DNA from: Halopseudomonas pachastrellae
GTDB lineage: Bacteria; Pseudomonadota; Gammaproteobacteria; Pseudomonadales; Pseudomonadaceae
Assembly: GCF_900114765.1 (NCBI RefSeq)
Contig: NZ_FOUD01000013.1
Location: 1 to 64,000 of the forward strand
Direction: 5' to 3'
DNA: 64,000 bases
The translations under genes were made by a program, and so were the position numbers. Positions 38,217-46,603 of the stretch are shown in pieces. The notes beneath the pieces were generated by a model. The model was given only the letters and a program-made list of their open reading frames with translations, did no database searches and was not told where the DNA came from. Position 1 is the first letter of the stretch. Every line of letters starts with the position of its first letter.

Positions 38217-40313
38217 ATGAAAGGTTTCCCCCTCCTGCGCCGCACCTGCCTGCTCGCCCTGCTGACTGTCAGCAGCAGCGTTCTGGCACTCGAACAGGTC
38301 CCTGCACTGGATCTGGATCAACTGCAACCCACTCGCGATCAGGTAGTCGCCAGCCAGAATACCGTAGAGCTGCTGCGCCGCCACCATTACAACCGCACTC
38401 GTCTCGACGATGCCCTGTCGGCGCAGATGTACGACACCTACCTCAAGCATCTGGACCCGCAGCGCAGCCTGTTTACCCAGCAGGACATCGATGCCTTCTC
38501 CGGCAACCGTTTGCGTCTGGACGATCTGCTGCTGCAAGGCGACCTGAGTGTTGGTTTTGCCATGCACAAGCGTCAGCTGCAACGCCTGCAGGACCGCCTG
38601 AATTTCAGCATTGATCTGGTTGAGAACCAGCTCGACAGCTTCGACTTCAACACCGACCAGGACATTCTGGTCGACCGCGAAGAAGCGCCCTGGGCGAGCG
38701 ACGAACAGGCACTGCACCAACTCTGGCGCGCCCAGATTAAGGATGAAGTCCTGCGCCTGAAGTTGGCCGGCAAAAGCTTGGACGACATTGGCGAGCTGCT
38801 CGGCAAGCGCTATCGCGGACAGCAAATTCGCGTCAATCAGACCCGCTCAGAAGACATCTTCCAGAACTACATCAACGCTCTGGCACAGGTGTACGATCCG
38901 CACACGCAATACATGTCGCCAGAGAACGCTGAAAACTTCGACATCAACATGAGCCTCTCGCTCGAAGGCATCGGCGCCGTTCTGCAGAGCGACAATGAAT
39001 ACACCAAGATTGTCCGTCTGGTACCCGCCGGGCCGGCCCAGCGCAGCCAACAGCTGGCAACCAGCGACCGCATCATCGCTGTAGGCCAGGGCGAAGACGA
39101 GATGGTTGACGTGGTCGGCTGGCGCCTGGATGAAGTGGTCAAGCTGATTCGTGGCCCCAAAGGCTCACCAATTCGCCTTGAGGTCATCCCGGCCAGCAAC
39201 CCACCGGGTGACCTGACCAGCAAGGTCGTCAACCTGACCCGAGAAGCCATCAAGCTCGAAGACCAGGCGGCCAAATCCTCGGTAATTGAACTGAACAACA
39301 ACGGGCACGATTACCGCATCGGCGTGATCGACGTCCCCGGCTTCTATATCGATTTCAAGGCTTACCGCAAGGGTGACCCGGACTACCGCAGCACCACACG
39401 CGACGTGCGCCGCCTGCTCGGCGAGCTGAGCGAGCAAAAGGTCGATGGCGTGGTACTGGATCTGCGCGACAACGGCGGCGGGTCACTGCAGGAAGCAACC
39501 GAACTGACCGGCCTGTTCATCGACCGTGGCCCGACCGTACTGGTGCGTGACAGCCAGGGTCAGGTGCAGCAGCTCGATGACCCGGAAGCCGGCGTTACCT
39601 ATACCGGCCCGCTGGCTGTGATGGTCAACCGCCTGTCTGCCTCGGCCTCGGAGATTTTCGCCGGCGCCATGCAGGACTATGGTCGCGCGCTGGTGATCGG
39701 TGAATCCACCTTCGGCAAGGGTACCGTGCAGTCTATTCAACCGCTCAATCACGGCGAACTGAAACTGACCCTGGCCAAGTTCTACCGCGTCTCGGGGCAA
39801 AGCACGCAGCACCGCGGCGTCGTGCCCGACATCCGCTATCCGTCACTGCTCGACAGCGAAGAAATTGGCGAAAGCGCACTGCCCAATGCCATGCCGTGGG
39901 ACACCATCCCGCCGGCACGCTACCAGACCAGCAGCCACCTACAGCCCTTTATTGCACAACTGCAGCAGCAGCATGAGGCGCGCGCAGCCAAGGACCCGGA
40001 CTTTATCTACACCCTGGCCCGCATCGGTCTGGACAACCAGATCAAGGCGCGCGAAACGATTCCGCTGAATGAAGAGAAACGCAAGCAACAACAGGAGGAC
40101 TATGAAAACCGCCTGCTGGAGCTTGAGAACGAGCGACTCACCGCACGTGGCGAAGAGCCTCTGACAACCCTTGAGGAGAGCGACCCGCTGCTGGCTGAAG
40201 TGCACACCGAGGACGAGGACAGCGACCCCAAGGATGACGCCTTCCTGCTCGAAACCAGCCACATCCTCGTTGACCTGCTGCAACTGGAGCATCAGGTCGC
40301 CCGCGCCAACTGA
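38217..40313 (+). CDS. prc: Tail-specific periplasmic protease Prc (Tsp)
   Basis: A 698-residue S41 protease with an N-terminal signal peptide (MKGFPLLRRTCLLALLTVSSSVLA, cleaved after LA), an N-terminal helical domain, a PDZ domain near residues 235-325 (SLEGIGAVLQSDNEYTKIVRLVPAGPA), and the catalytic core with the Ser in VNRLSASASEIFAGAMQDYGR and the Lys in IGESTFGKGTVQSIQPL. It degrades periplasmic proteins from their C-termini, for example PBP3 and lipoproteins; in Pseudomonas Prc also cuts MucA to induce alginate. Length agrees with E. coli Prc. Frame in front of 38217 is not used. Confidence 0.95.
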   Translation: MKGFPLLRRTCLLALLTVSSSVLALEQVPALDLDQLQPTRDQVVASQNTVELLRRHHYNRTRLDDALSAQMYDTYLKHLDPQRSLFTQQDIDAFSGNRLRLDDLLLQGDLSVGFAMHKRQLQRLQDRLNFSIDLVENQLDSFDFNTDQDILVDREEAPWASDEQALHQLWRAQIKDEVLRLKLAGKSLDDIGELLGKRYRGQQIRVNQTRSEDIFQNYINALAQVYDPHTQYMSPENAENFDINMSLSLEGIGAVLQSDNEYTKIVRLVPAGPAQRSQQLATSDRIIAVGQGEDEMVDVVGWRLDEVVKLIRGPKGSPIRLEVIPASNPPGDLTSKVVNLTREAIKLEDQAAKSSVIELNNNGHDYRIGVIDVPGFYIDFKAYRKGDPDYRSTTRDVRRLLGELSEQKVDGVVLDLRDNGGGSLQEATELTGLFIDRGPTVLVRDSQGQVQQLDDPEAGVTYTGPLAVMVNRLSASASEIFAGAMQDYGRALVIGESTFGKGTVQSIQPLNHGELKLTLAKFYRVSGQSTQHRGVVPDIRYPSLLDSEEIGESALPNAMPWDTIPPARYQTSSHLQPFIAQLQQQHEARAAKDPDFIYTLARIGLDNQIKARETIPLNEEKRKQQQEDYENRLLELENERLTARGEEPLTTLEESDPLLAEVHTEDEDSDPKDDAFLLETSHILVDLLQLEHQVARAN

Positions 40314-40317
40314 CAAT

Positions 40318-40342
40318 AGCGCCCGCCCCTGCGGCGGGCGCT
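40318..40342 (+). terminator. Possible terminator hairpin after prc
   Basis: The arms agcgcccgcc and ggcgggcgct make a strong GC stem five bases after the prc stop, but the following bases (gtcataac) are not a T-run, so it may be a pause or processing hairpin instead. Confidence 0.45.
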
Positions 40343-40459
40343 GTCATAACACGGTCACAAAGCACTAGCACACTGCCATGATCAGGACTCATGAAAGCGT
40401 GCCCGACGACACTATTCCGGGCGGCCAGGTAGGGCCAAATTCACATGCCTGGACTAACT

Positions 40460-42247
40460 ATGACCGTATCAGAACAACGTCAGGCCCTGATCACCATCTT
40501 GAATCGGGCCGCCGTCACCCCCCTCTTCCAACCCATTGTTTCCACCCTGGAAGAGCGCGTCGTTGGCTTTGAGGCTCTCAGCCGCGGCCCATCCAACAGC
40601 CCGCTGCACTCCCCGCTTACCCTGTTCGCCGCCGCGCGCCACCACGGCATTCTGACCGAACTGGAAATGCTCTGCCGCGAGCGCGCGATCAGCCGCTTCC
40701 GCAGCCTTGGCCTGCCGGGCAAGCTGTTTCTCAACGTATCCCCGGAAAGCCTGCTGGAACAACAGCACTACCGTGGGCAAACCCTGGCACTGCTGGAAGC
40801 CAATGGCCTGACAGCGGACCAGATTGTCATCGAGCTGACCGAGCAGGCGCCGATTGAGGACCTCTCGTTGCTGCAGTCGGCGCTGCATTACTACCGGGAT
40901 ATGGGCTTCTCCATCGCATTGGACGACCTTGGAGCCGGCTACTCCAGCCTGCGCCTGTGGTCAGAGCTGCAACCCGAGTACGTGAAGATCGACCGGCACT
41001 TTATCGACGGCATTCACCGCGACCCGGTAAAACGGGAATTCGTCAGCTCCATTTTGCAGATGGCCAAAGCGTCGCGCGCCCAGGTCATCGCCGAAGGCAT
41101 TGAGCAACAGGAAGAGCTCGCTGTGCTGTCCGACATCGGCATCGATTGGGTACAGGGCTACCTGCTCGGGCGCCCCGACAGCCACCCCGAGCTGAACGAC
41201 AGCAAACTGAGCGCGATACTGGATCAGCGGCAAACCAGCGGCAACGACGACGCCCCTATTCACAGCCTGCTGCTGCCGGTCAGCGGCGTGCCCGAACATA
41301 CCAAGGTACAAGCCGTACTGGAGTGCTTCCAGCAGCAGCCCACTCTGAACACCCTGGCGGTGGTCGATGAGCAACAGCGCCCGATTGGCGCAGTTCAGCG
41401 GCACGCCCTGAGCCAGACCATGCTCAAGCCCTTCGGCCAGGAGATCTACAGCCGCAAGCCGATCCGTCAATTGATGGACCCGGACTGCCTGATCGTAGAT
41501 ATCCGCCAGAGCCTGCAGCGGGTCAGTCGCCTGCTGACCAGCCGAGCCAGACAGCGACTGGAAGATGACTTCATCATCGTTGACCAGGGCATCTACAAGG
41601 GGCTCGGTCGAGGCATAGACGTGCTGCGCCAGATCACCGAGCTGAAGCTGCAGCAGGCGCGTCACGCCAACCCCCTGACCCTGCTGCCCGGCAATATCCC
41701 GATTCAGCAGTGCCTGCAGCGCCTCTTGGAGCGCCAGGTAGACGCACGCCTGTGCTACCTCGACCTGGACAACTTCAAGCCCTTCAACGACATCTATGGC
41801 TACGGCAAGGGCGACGAGATTCTGCTGGGGCTGGCCCAATTGCTGCGTGAACTCTGCGACCCGCGCTGCGACTTCGTCGGTCATATCGGTGGCGACGACT
41901 TTATGCTGGTCATGCGCAGCGACGACTGGCACGTCCGCCTGCAGCAGCTGGACCAACGCTTCCAGCAACTGTGCCGCACGCTGTACCGCGACGAGCACAT
42001 TCAGGCCAACGGCTTCACCGCCCCGGACCGCGAAGGCAAGTGGCGACACCACGACCTGCTCAATCTCTCGATTGGTGTCATCTCCCTGCCCGGACACCAG
42101 GCCAACCTGTATGACGCCGCGCGTCTGGCCGAACTGGCCTCCCGCGCCAAGCACGACGCCAAGAAGCAGCGCGGCTTCAGTGTGGTCCTGCAGCATCCCG
42201 GGCAGCCCCAGCGCGAAGAGGACGCGCCGCTCAACCTCTGCAACTGA
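40460..42247 (+). CDS. EAL-CBS-GGDEF cyclic-di-GMP protein
   Basis: About 595 residues. The EAL domain is N-terminal (about 15-255) with the motif as GFEALSR, and retains catalytic-type residues: IELTEQ, ALDDLGAGYSSL, KIDRHFI, AEGIEQQ and WVQGYLLGRP. Two CBS repeats occupy about 265-400 (VLECFQQQPTLNTLAVVD; RQLMDPDCLIVDIRQ). The GGDEF domain is C-terminal (about 405-585) with the signature changed to GGDDF, a variant that can remain active. The EAL-CBS-GGDEF order is a known pseudomonad architecture. It probably degrades and may make c-di-GMP, with CBS sensing a nucleotide. The start is uncertain between 40445 and 40460. Confidence 0.88.
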   Translation: MTVSEQRQALITILNRAAVTPLFQPIVSTLEERVVGFEALSRGPSNSPLHSPLTLFAAARHHGILTELEMLCRERAISRFRSLGLPGKLFLNVSPESLLEQQHYRGQTLALLEANGLTADQIVIELTEQAPIEDLSLLQSALHYYRDMGFSIALDDLGAGYSSLRLWSELQPEYVKIDRHFIDGIHRDPVKREFVSSILQMAKASRAQVIAEGIEQQEELAVLSDIGIDWVQGYLLGRPDSHPELNDSKLSAILDQRQTSGNDDAPIHSLLLPVSGVPEHTKVQAVLECFQQQPTLNTLAVVDEQQRPIGAVQRHALSQTMLKPFGQEIYSRKPIRQLMDPDCLIVDIRQSLQRVSRLLTSRARQRLEDDFIIVDQGIYKGLGRGIDVLRQITELKLQQARHANPLTLLPGNIPIQQCLQRLLERQVDARLCYLDLDNFKPFNDIYGYGKGDEILLGLAQLLRELCDPRCDFVGHIGGDDFMLVMRSDDWHVRLQQLDQRFQQLCRTLYRDEHIQANGFTAPDREGKWRHHDLLNLSIGVISLPGHQANLYDAARLAELASRAKHDAKKQRGFSVVLQHPGQPQREEDAPLNLCN

Positions 42248-42298
42248 TTGCCACCAATGTTCTATGCTTGAAAGCAGAACCGTGCTTGCGAGGCTGTC

Positions 42299-43024
42299 GT
42301 GAGATTGATGATTCGCTGCCTTATCCCGCTGTTGGGCTGGAGCACCGGCTTGCTGGCCGAGCCGCTGGTCTGGGGCTACTCACCTTCCGATCCGCCTCCC
42401 TACGTCGAGATGACAGGCGCGGAGCTGGACAACAGCGTCACCCGTGACCTGGGCGAGCTGGTGGCCGCCAGCCTGGGCCGCAGGCTGTCCTTTGTCGCCG
42501 TGCCCAACAACCGCATCGAGGACGCGCTCAAAAGCGGGCGCATTCACCTGATCTGCAACACCCAGCCCCAGTGGCACAGCCAACCCGAGCTGCTGCACTG
42601 GTCAGCCGTACTCTATGAAGATGCCGACGTACTGGCCACCCCTGCCAGTCAGCCCGCGCCACAAACCCTGGCCAGCCTGCAAGGCGCGCTGGTAGGCACC
42701 ACCATCGGCTATCACTACAGCAGCGAGTTGACGCGCGCGTTCGAGCGCGGTGACCTGGTAAGGCGCGATGTCCGCAATATAGAAACACGCCTGAAGATGC
42801 TCGAGCGTGGCCGCCTGGACGCCAGCATCGACCTGCGCCGGGCCCTTAGCTACCAACTGCACAAGCACCCGGCAGACATTCGCGTCAGCGACTGGCCACT
42901 GGAGCACTTTGCCTTGCGTTGCGCTGCTCCCAAGACGACCGCCGGCAGCGCCGATCTGGTCGAGGCCATCGACAAGCTGCTGGCACGCGGCCAGATCCAG
43001 CAGATTCTCAATCGATACCAGTGA
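42299..43024 (+). CDS. Periplasmic solute-binding protein (SBP_bac_3 type)
   Basis: A 241-residue protein with a signal peptide (LMIRCLIPLLGWSTGLLAEP) and a bacterial extracellular solute-binding family 3 fold: YSPSDPPPYVEM near the mature start, NNRIEDALKSGRIHLICNTQPQ, and a C-terminal IDKLLARGQIQQILNRYQ. No permease or ATPase gene is nearby, so it is not part of a complete transporter here. Such solitary proteins can act as sensors for the c-di-GMP enzyme next door, which starts 1.8 kb upstream on the same strand; this link is inference. The start is GTG 42299 with an AGG, or ATG 42308. Confidence 0.8.
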   Translation: MRLMIRCLIPLLGWSTGLLAEPLVWGYSPSDPPPYVEMTGAELDNSVTRDLGELVAASLGRRLSFVAVPNNRIEDALKSGRIHLICNTQPQWHSQPELLHWSAVLYEDADVLATPASQPAPQTLASLQGALVGTTIGYHYSSELTRAFERGDLVRRDVRNIETRLKMLERGRLDASIDLRRALSYQLHKHPADIRVSDWPLEHFALRCAAPKTTAGSADLVEAIDKLLARGQIQQILNRYQ

Positions 43025-43031
43025 TGCCAGG

Positions 43032-43054
43032 TTACCCACAGGATCTGTGGATAA
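43032..43054. promoter_or_regulatory. Pair of DnaA-box-like 9-mers
   Basis: ttacccaca (43032-43040) and tgtggataa (43046-43054) face each other five bases apart, seven bases after the stop of the binding-protein gene. The second is a perfect match to the strong consensus TTATCCACA in reverse; the first differs at one position. They lie in a convergent gap of 264 bases with no gene. A second, larger cluster is at 45671. Confidence 0.5.
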
Positions 43055-43242
43055 CTCTGTGAAGAAAATCAGGAAAACTGCCTCAAACGCCCGTTTATAT
43101 GCGCCTGCAGACAATCCGCGCATATTTTAACCAATGAAAAATTTGCATGTTTTTCAGTCAGTTACGGCGAAGGAGGGAACCCAGAAAAGCGGGGGAAAGT
43201 AAATAGCGAGTGTTACCGAAAAATGTGCATAACAGTAACACT

Positions 43243-43274
43243 GAAACGCCCGAAGGCCTTGCCTCGGGCGTTTC
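43243..43274 (-). terminator. Terminator hairpin after the FKBP gene
   Basis: The arms gaaacgcccga and tcgggcgtttc enclose a 10-base loop shortly after the minus-strand stop. The T content after the stem on that strand is poor, so strength is uncertain. Confidence 0.6.
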
Positions 43275-43288
43275 GACGTGTTACCGGA

Positions 43289-43993
43289 TCACTCTTCTTG
43301 TGACTTGATGGAGACCAGCTCCATATCAAACACCAGAATGGAATTCGGCGGGATTACCGGGCTCGGGCTGCGCGGGCCGTAAGCCAGCTCGGCAGGAACG
43401 GTGACGGTCCACTTGTCACCAACGTGCATCAGCTGCAGCACTTCAACCCAACCCGGGATCACACCAGCAACCGGCAGCTCTGCCGGCTCGCCACGCTCAA
43501 GCGAGCTGTCGAACACGGTGCCATCAACCAGACGGCCTTCGTAGTGCACGACAACAACATCGTCTGCCTGCGGCTGCGCTGCGTCTTCATCACCCGAGGT
43601 CACAACCTCGTACTGCAGGCCTGAGGCAGTGGTGGTCACGCCGTCTTTGGCGGCATGCTCTTCCAGGTATTGCTTGTTGGCATCCAGGGCTTCGTTGGCT
43701 AGCGCCTCTGCGCGCTCCTGAGCGCGCTGCTGCAGCGCATTGAAGGCGTTGGTCAGCTCTTCATCACCTACCCGCTGTTCCTGCTTGCCAAGGGCGTCCT
43801 GCAGCCCCAGGGCCAGTGCTTGCGGATCGATATCGTCCAGACCGTCCTGCAACAGGCTCTGGCCCATGTTAAGGCCGATGCCGTAGGAGGCTTGCTGGAT
43901 TGGGGTGGTGAGTTCCGGTTGTTTTTCCTTGTCGCACCCGGCCAGAACAAGAACACCGACTGCAACGCTGACTGCCAGCAAATTACGCTTCAT
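43289..43993 (-). CDS. FKBP-type peptidyl-prolyl isomerase lipoprotein (FklB/FkpA/Mip class)
   Basis: About 234 residues. MKRNLLAVSVAVGVLVLAGCDKEKQ is a lipoprotein signal with lipobox LAGC. A helical dimerisation domain (ASYGIGLNMGQSLLQDGLDDIDPQALALGLQDAL) is followed by a C-terminal FKBP domain with VVVVHYEGRLVDGTVFDSS, VIPGWVEVLQLMHVGDKWTVTVPAELAYG and ILVFDMELVSI. It speeds prolyl isomerisation and acts as a chaperone in the periplasm. The ATG at 43993 starts the lipoprotein signal; the frame before it is not used. Confidence 0.92.
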   Translation of the reverse strand: MKRNLLAVSVAVGVLVLAGCDKEKQPELTTPIQQASYGIGLNMGQSLLQDGLDDIDPQALALGLQDALGKQEQRVGDEELTNAFNALQQRAQERAEALANEALDANKQYLEEHAAKDGVTTTASGLQYEVVTSGDEDAAQPQADDVVVVHYEGRLVDGTVFDSSLERGEPAELPVAGVIPGWVEVLQLMHVGDKWTVTVPAELAYGPRSPSPVIPPNSILVFDMELVSIKSQEE

Positions 43994-44146
43994 GCTTACC
44001 TCAATAGACAGACCCGACACGGGCGAAAGAGTAAGCAGGCAGCTTAACAGGGCTTGCAGGTGCAGGCTACCGGGACAACAACGAATGTGAATCTGTACCG
44101 AAGGCGGGAAAACAGGATAAAACAAGAGTACTGCAGGAGGGGGAAA

Positions 44147-44223
44147 TGGCGCAGCGGACGGGACTCGAACCCGCGACCCCCGGCGTGACAGGCCGGTATT
44201 CTAACCAACTGAACTACCGCTGC
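44147..44223 (-). tRNA. tRNA-Asp (anticodon GTC)
   Basis: The acceptor gcagcgg pairs with ccgctgc, the anticodon loop is CTGTCAC with stem ccggc/gccgg, the T arm is gcggg-TTCGAGT-cccgt with a G-T closing pair, and CCA is encoded. Confidence 0.95.
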
Positions 44224-44238
44224 GCTATTCTTCTCGAG

Positions 44239-44314
44239 TGGTGGGTGATGACGGGATCGAACCGCCGACCCTCTGCTTGTAAGGCAGATGCTCTCCCAGC
44301 TGAGCTAATCACCC
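44239..44314 (-). tRNA. tRNA-Val (anticodon TAC)
   Basis: The acceptor gggtgat pairs with atcaccc, the anticodon loop is CTTACAA with stem tctgc/gcaga, the T arm is ggcgg-TTCGATC-ccgtc with G-T pairs, and CCA is encoded. It lies 15 bases upstream of tRNA-Asp on the same strand, so the two are transcribed together as tRNA-Val then tRNA-Asp. Confidence 0.95.
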
Positions 44315-44562
44315 GTTTGCTCTCGAAGTGGTGCGCATTCTAGGGAGCTTTTCCGGATCTGGCAACACCTTTTTCAAAAAAAAATTCAGGTTATTTCAAT
44401 ATCTTATTCCAACCCCCGGAAACACTGGCTGCCAACCGATGGCTGAGGCACTATTGGGCGCTTTCCCCGGGAAGCACAATCGAACCAACCCGCCCAATAA
44501 TGGCCGAGGCGGTTCCTTTGCTTGTTGCTTCCCAAGACCTTAGCAACAGAAAGGACAGCACC

Positions 44563-45480
44563 ATGTGGTTTCGTAACCTGCTCATCTATCGCTTCAGCCA
44601 ACCCGTCCCCTTCAGCGAATCCGAGCTGGTCGATGCGCTCGAACAGAAAGCCGCCCGCCCCTGCGCCAGCCAGGAGACCCATACCCTTGGCTGGACCACG
44701 CCCTGGGGACGTCATTCGGAAAACCGCGTAGAGGTCAGCAATGGCTACTGGCTGATCGCGATGCGCAAGGAAGAACGCATCCTGCCGGGCAGCGTGGTGA
44801 AAGAGGCGCTGGCCGAGAAGGTCGAGGAAATCGAGAACCGCGACGCACGCAAGGTCTACAAGAAAGAGCGCGACACGCTCAAGGACGAGATCGTCATGTC
44901 GTTGCTGCCGCGCGCCTTTACCCGCACCCAGACCACCTTTGCCTGCATCTGCCCGGCCGAAGGCTGGATCGCGGTGGACAGCTCCAGCCACAAGCGCGCC
45001 GAAGACCTGCTCAGCCTGCTGCGCGAGTGCACCGGCTCCCTGCCCGTGCGCCCCCTGAACGTAAAAATCGCGCCTGCCGCCTGCATGACCCAGTGGGTGA
45101 AGGAAAACCAGGCACCAGAGCAACTGCAGATCGGCGACGATTGTGAACTGCGGGATACCAGCGAAGACGGCGGCGTGGTGCGCTGTAAGCGTCAGGATCT
45201 GGCCAGCGACGAAATCCAGCTGCACCTGAGCGCCGGCAAGCAGGTAAGCCAGCTGATGCTGCAATGGCAGGAAAAACTCAGCTTCAGCCTGGACGACAAG
45301 CTGACACTCAAGCGCGTGAAGTTCGAAGACTTGCTGCGCGACGAAGCAGAGGAAAATGGCGGCGACGACATGCTCAGCCAACTGGACGCCAGCTTCACCA
45401 TCATGTCCAGCACACTCAGTGAACTGATCCCCTCGCTCACCAACGCCCTGGGTGGCGAGGACATCCCGCAGGGTGTCTAA
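44563..45480 (+). CDS. rdgC: Recombination-associated protein RdgC
   Basis: A 305-residue protein of standard family length: [76 protein letters not shown] and [45 protein letters not shown] at the end. It forms a ring around duplex DNA and restrains RecA loading. The ATG at 44563 has AAAGGA upstream. It is divergent from the tRNA pair. Confidence 0.95.
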   Translation: MWFRNLLIYRFSQPVPFSESELVDALEQKAARPCASQETHTLGWTTPWGRHSENRVEVSNGYWLIAMRKEERILPGSVVKEALAEKVEEIENRDARKVYKKERDTLKDEIVMSLLPRAFTRTQTTFACICPAEGWIAVDSSSHKRAEDLLSLLRECTGSLPVRPLNVKIAPAACMTQWVKENQAPEQLQIGDDCELRDTSEDGGVVRCKRQDLASDEIQLHLSAGKQVSQLMLQWQEKLSFSLDDKLTLKRVKFEDLLRDEAEENGGDDMLSQLDASFTIMSSTLSELIPSLTNALGGEDIPQGV

Positions 45481-45670
45481 GACCGAGTAACGCCAGACCA
45501 CCGTGTCGAGGCTTACCGACCGGGCCCGGCTGTGCCGAGATGCGCAGACGGGCCCGGCCTCCCACTGCCCTCGTTTTTGCTCCCGAGCAAGGCTCGTACA
45601 ACCCCAGACTGCAGCGACCAATGACCCGCTAAAAACCCCGCAAGCCCGCCACTACAAGGGTTACAGAGAG

Positions 45671-45705
45671 CTATCCACAATATCTGTGGATAACTTTGTG
45701 GATAG
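45671..45705. promoter_or_regulatory. Cluster of three DnaA-box-like 9-mers
   Basis: ctatccaca (45671-45679, plus), tgtggataa (45685-45693, minus, perfect consensus) and tgtggatag (45697-45705, minus) lie within 35 bases. They are followed 50 bases later by AT-rich DNA. The spacing resembles origin or DnaA-titration arrangements. This is not the usual chromosomal origin context in pseudomonads (dnaA/rpmH), which is absent here. Confidence 0.5.
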
Positions 45706-45860
45706 CCTGATCAAAAGCACCTCAAAGCTATAGGGACTGGGCCACCCGCTCAGAATGGTTAAAATTTAACCTATTTTTTCCCCTTTAAAATCAATGACTT
45801 ATTTTGCTCGCAAGAATATCAATCACTTAGATCCATACTTGACGAATTCATGACAGCACG

Positions 45861-45886
45861 CCCCAAGCTTGTGCACAAACTTGGGG
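45861..45886. repeat. 26-base near-perfect palindrome centred on GTGCAC
   Basis: The arms ccccaagcttgtg and cacaaacttgggg match except at one position. There is no T-run after it, so it is not an ordinary terminator. It could be a protein-binding dyad or an attenuating hairpin downstream of the secretion operon. Confidence 0.6.
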
Positions 45887-45956
45887 ACGCCAGCCCTGAT
45901 CTAGGGCAAATTTTGAGCAAAACAGGCAATAAAACGCTTGACTCGGAAGGGGTAAA

Positions 45957-46589
45957 TCAGTCTTGAGCGCTACGCTGATCGATCAACCAGGCGATGGCTG
46001 AGGTTGCCGCGGGAGTACGCGGATAATTCTCCCGCAAATAGCGCATGCGACGCTCAGCGCGCGCCTGCTGTCCGTGCTCGGCATCCACCAGCGCCAGGTC
46101 ATATTCGGCCTGCGCCATGCCCTGCAAAATGGACTCCATGCGCTCAGCCAGCTCACTGCGATACTGTGATTGCGGATAGGCTCTTACAAAGGCAACCATT
46201 TGGCCATGGGCCGCGCGCCCCTGCTCCAACCGCTGCTGACTGTCACCCGCCGCCAGCTCGAAGCGCGCATAGGGGATCAACGCCGCCAGGTAGGCCGCAT
46301 AATCCTGATCTGCTCGCTGAGCGAAGCTGTTCCGATAATCGCTGAGCAACTGCTCGCTGAGCTCAAGACGTGCATTGGTCAGGCATTGATAGGCTGCCTC
46401 AAGATGCAGCGGCGCCTGCTGCGCGGCGATCACCTGGGCAGTCAGGTCCGGCGTACACTGCCCCATGCTCAGCCGCGCCCGCAGATCAGCCAGCGACGAC
46501 TCACTCGGCTGGTTTACCCGGTTACCGGCGCAACCAACCAACACCAGCGCCAATGCCATCACTCCGGCAGATCGCACCACCGCTCCCAT
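45957..46589 (-). CDS. TPR-like outer-membrane lipoprotein at the end of the T2SS operon
   Basis: About 210 residues: a signal peptide with lipobox LVGC (MGAVVRSAGVMALALVLVGCAG), then an all-helical region (LEAAYQCLTNARLELSEQLLSDYRNSF; AERMESILQGMAQAEYDLALVDAEHGQQARAERRMRYLRENYPRTPAA) that looks like TPR repeats of the BamD/YfiO type. The ATG at 46589 has an AAGGAG site; a longer frame starts inside gspN. It follows gspN by 14 bases, so it is the last gene of the operon. It might act as a pilotin-like helper for the secretin. That role is inference; known pilotins (GspS) are smaller. Confidence 0.7.
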   Translation of the reverse strand: MGAVVRSAGVMALALVLVGCAGNRVNQPSESSLADLRARLSMGQCTPDLTAQVIAAQQAPLHLEAAYQCLTNARLELSEQLLSDYRNSFAQRADQDYAAYLAALIPYARFELAAGDSQQRLEQGRAAHGQMVAFVRAYPQSQYRSELAERMESILQGMAQAEYDLALVDAEHGQQARAERRMRYLRENYPRTPAATSAIAWLIDQRSAQD

Positions 46590-46603
46590 ACTCCACTCCT
46601 TGC

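Larger units (their letters stand above)
45481..45956. other. 476-base gene-free region with DnaA boxes, AT-rich DNA and a palindrome
   Basis: No credible gene. It holds, in order, a GC-normal part, three DnaA-box-like 9-mers (45671-45705), an AT-rich stretch at about 45757-45835, and a 26-base near-palindrome (45861-45886). It lies between the convergent rdgC and the last gene of the secretion operon, where a promoter is not needed. Confidence 0.6.

Noticed and set aside
45481-45956. The chromosomal origin oriC
   Set aside because: DnaA boxes are present, but the dnaA, dnaN, rpmH context of pseudomonad origins is absent and only three boxes cluster here.
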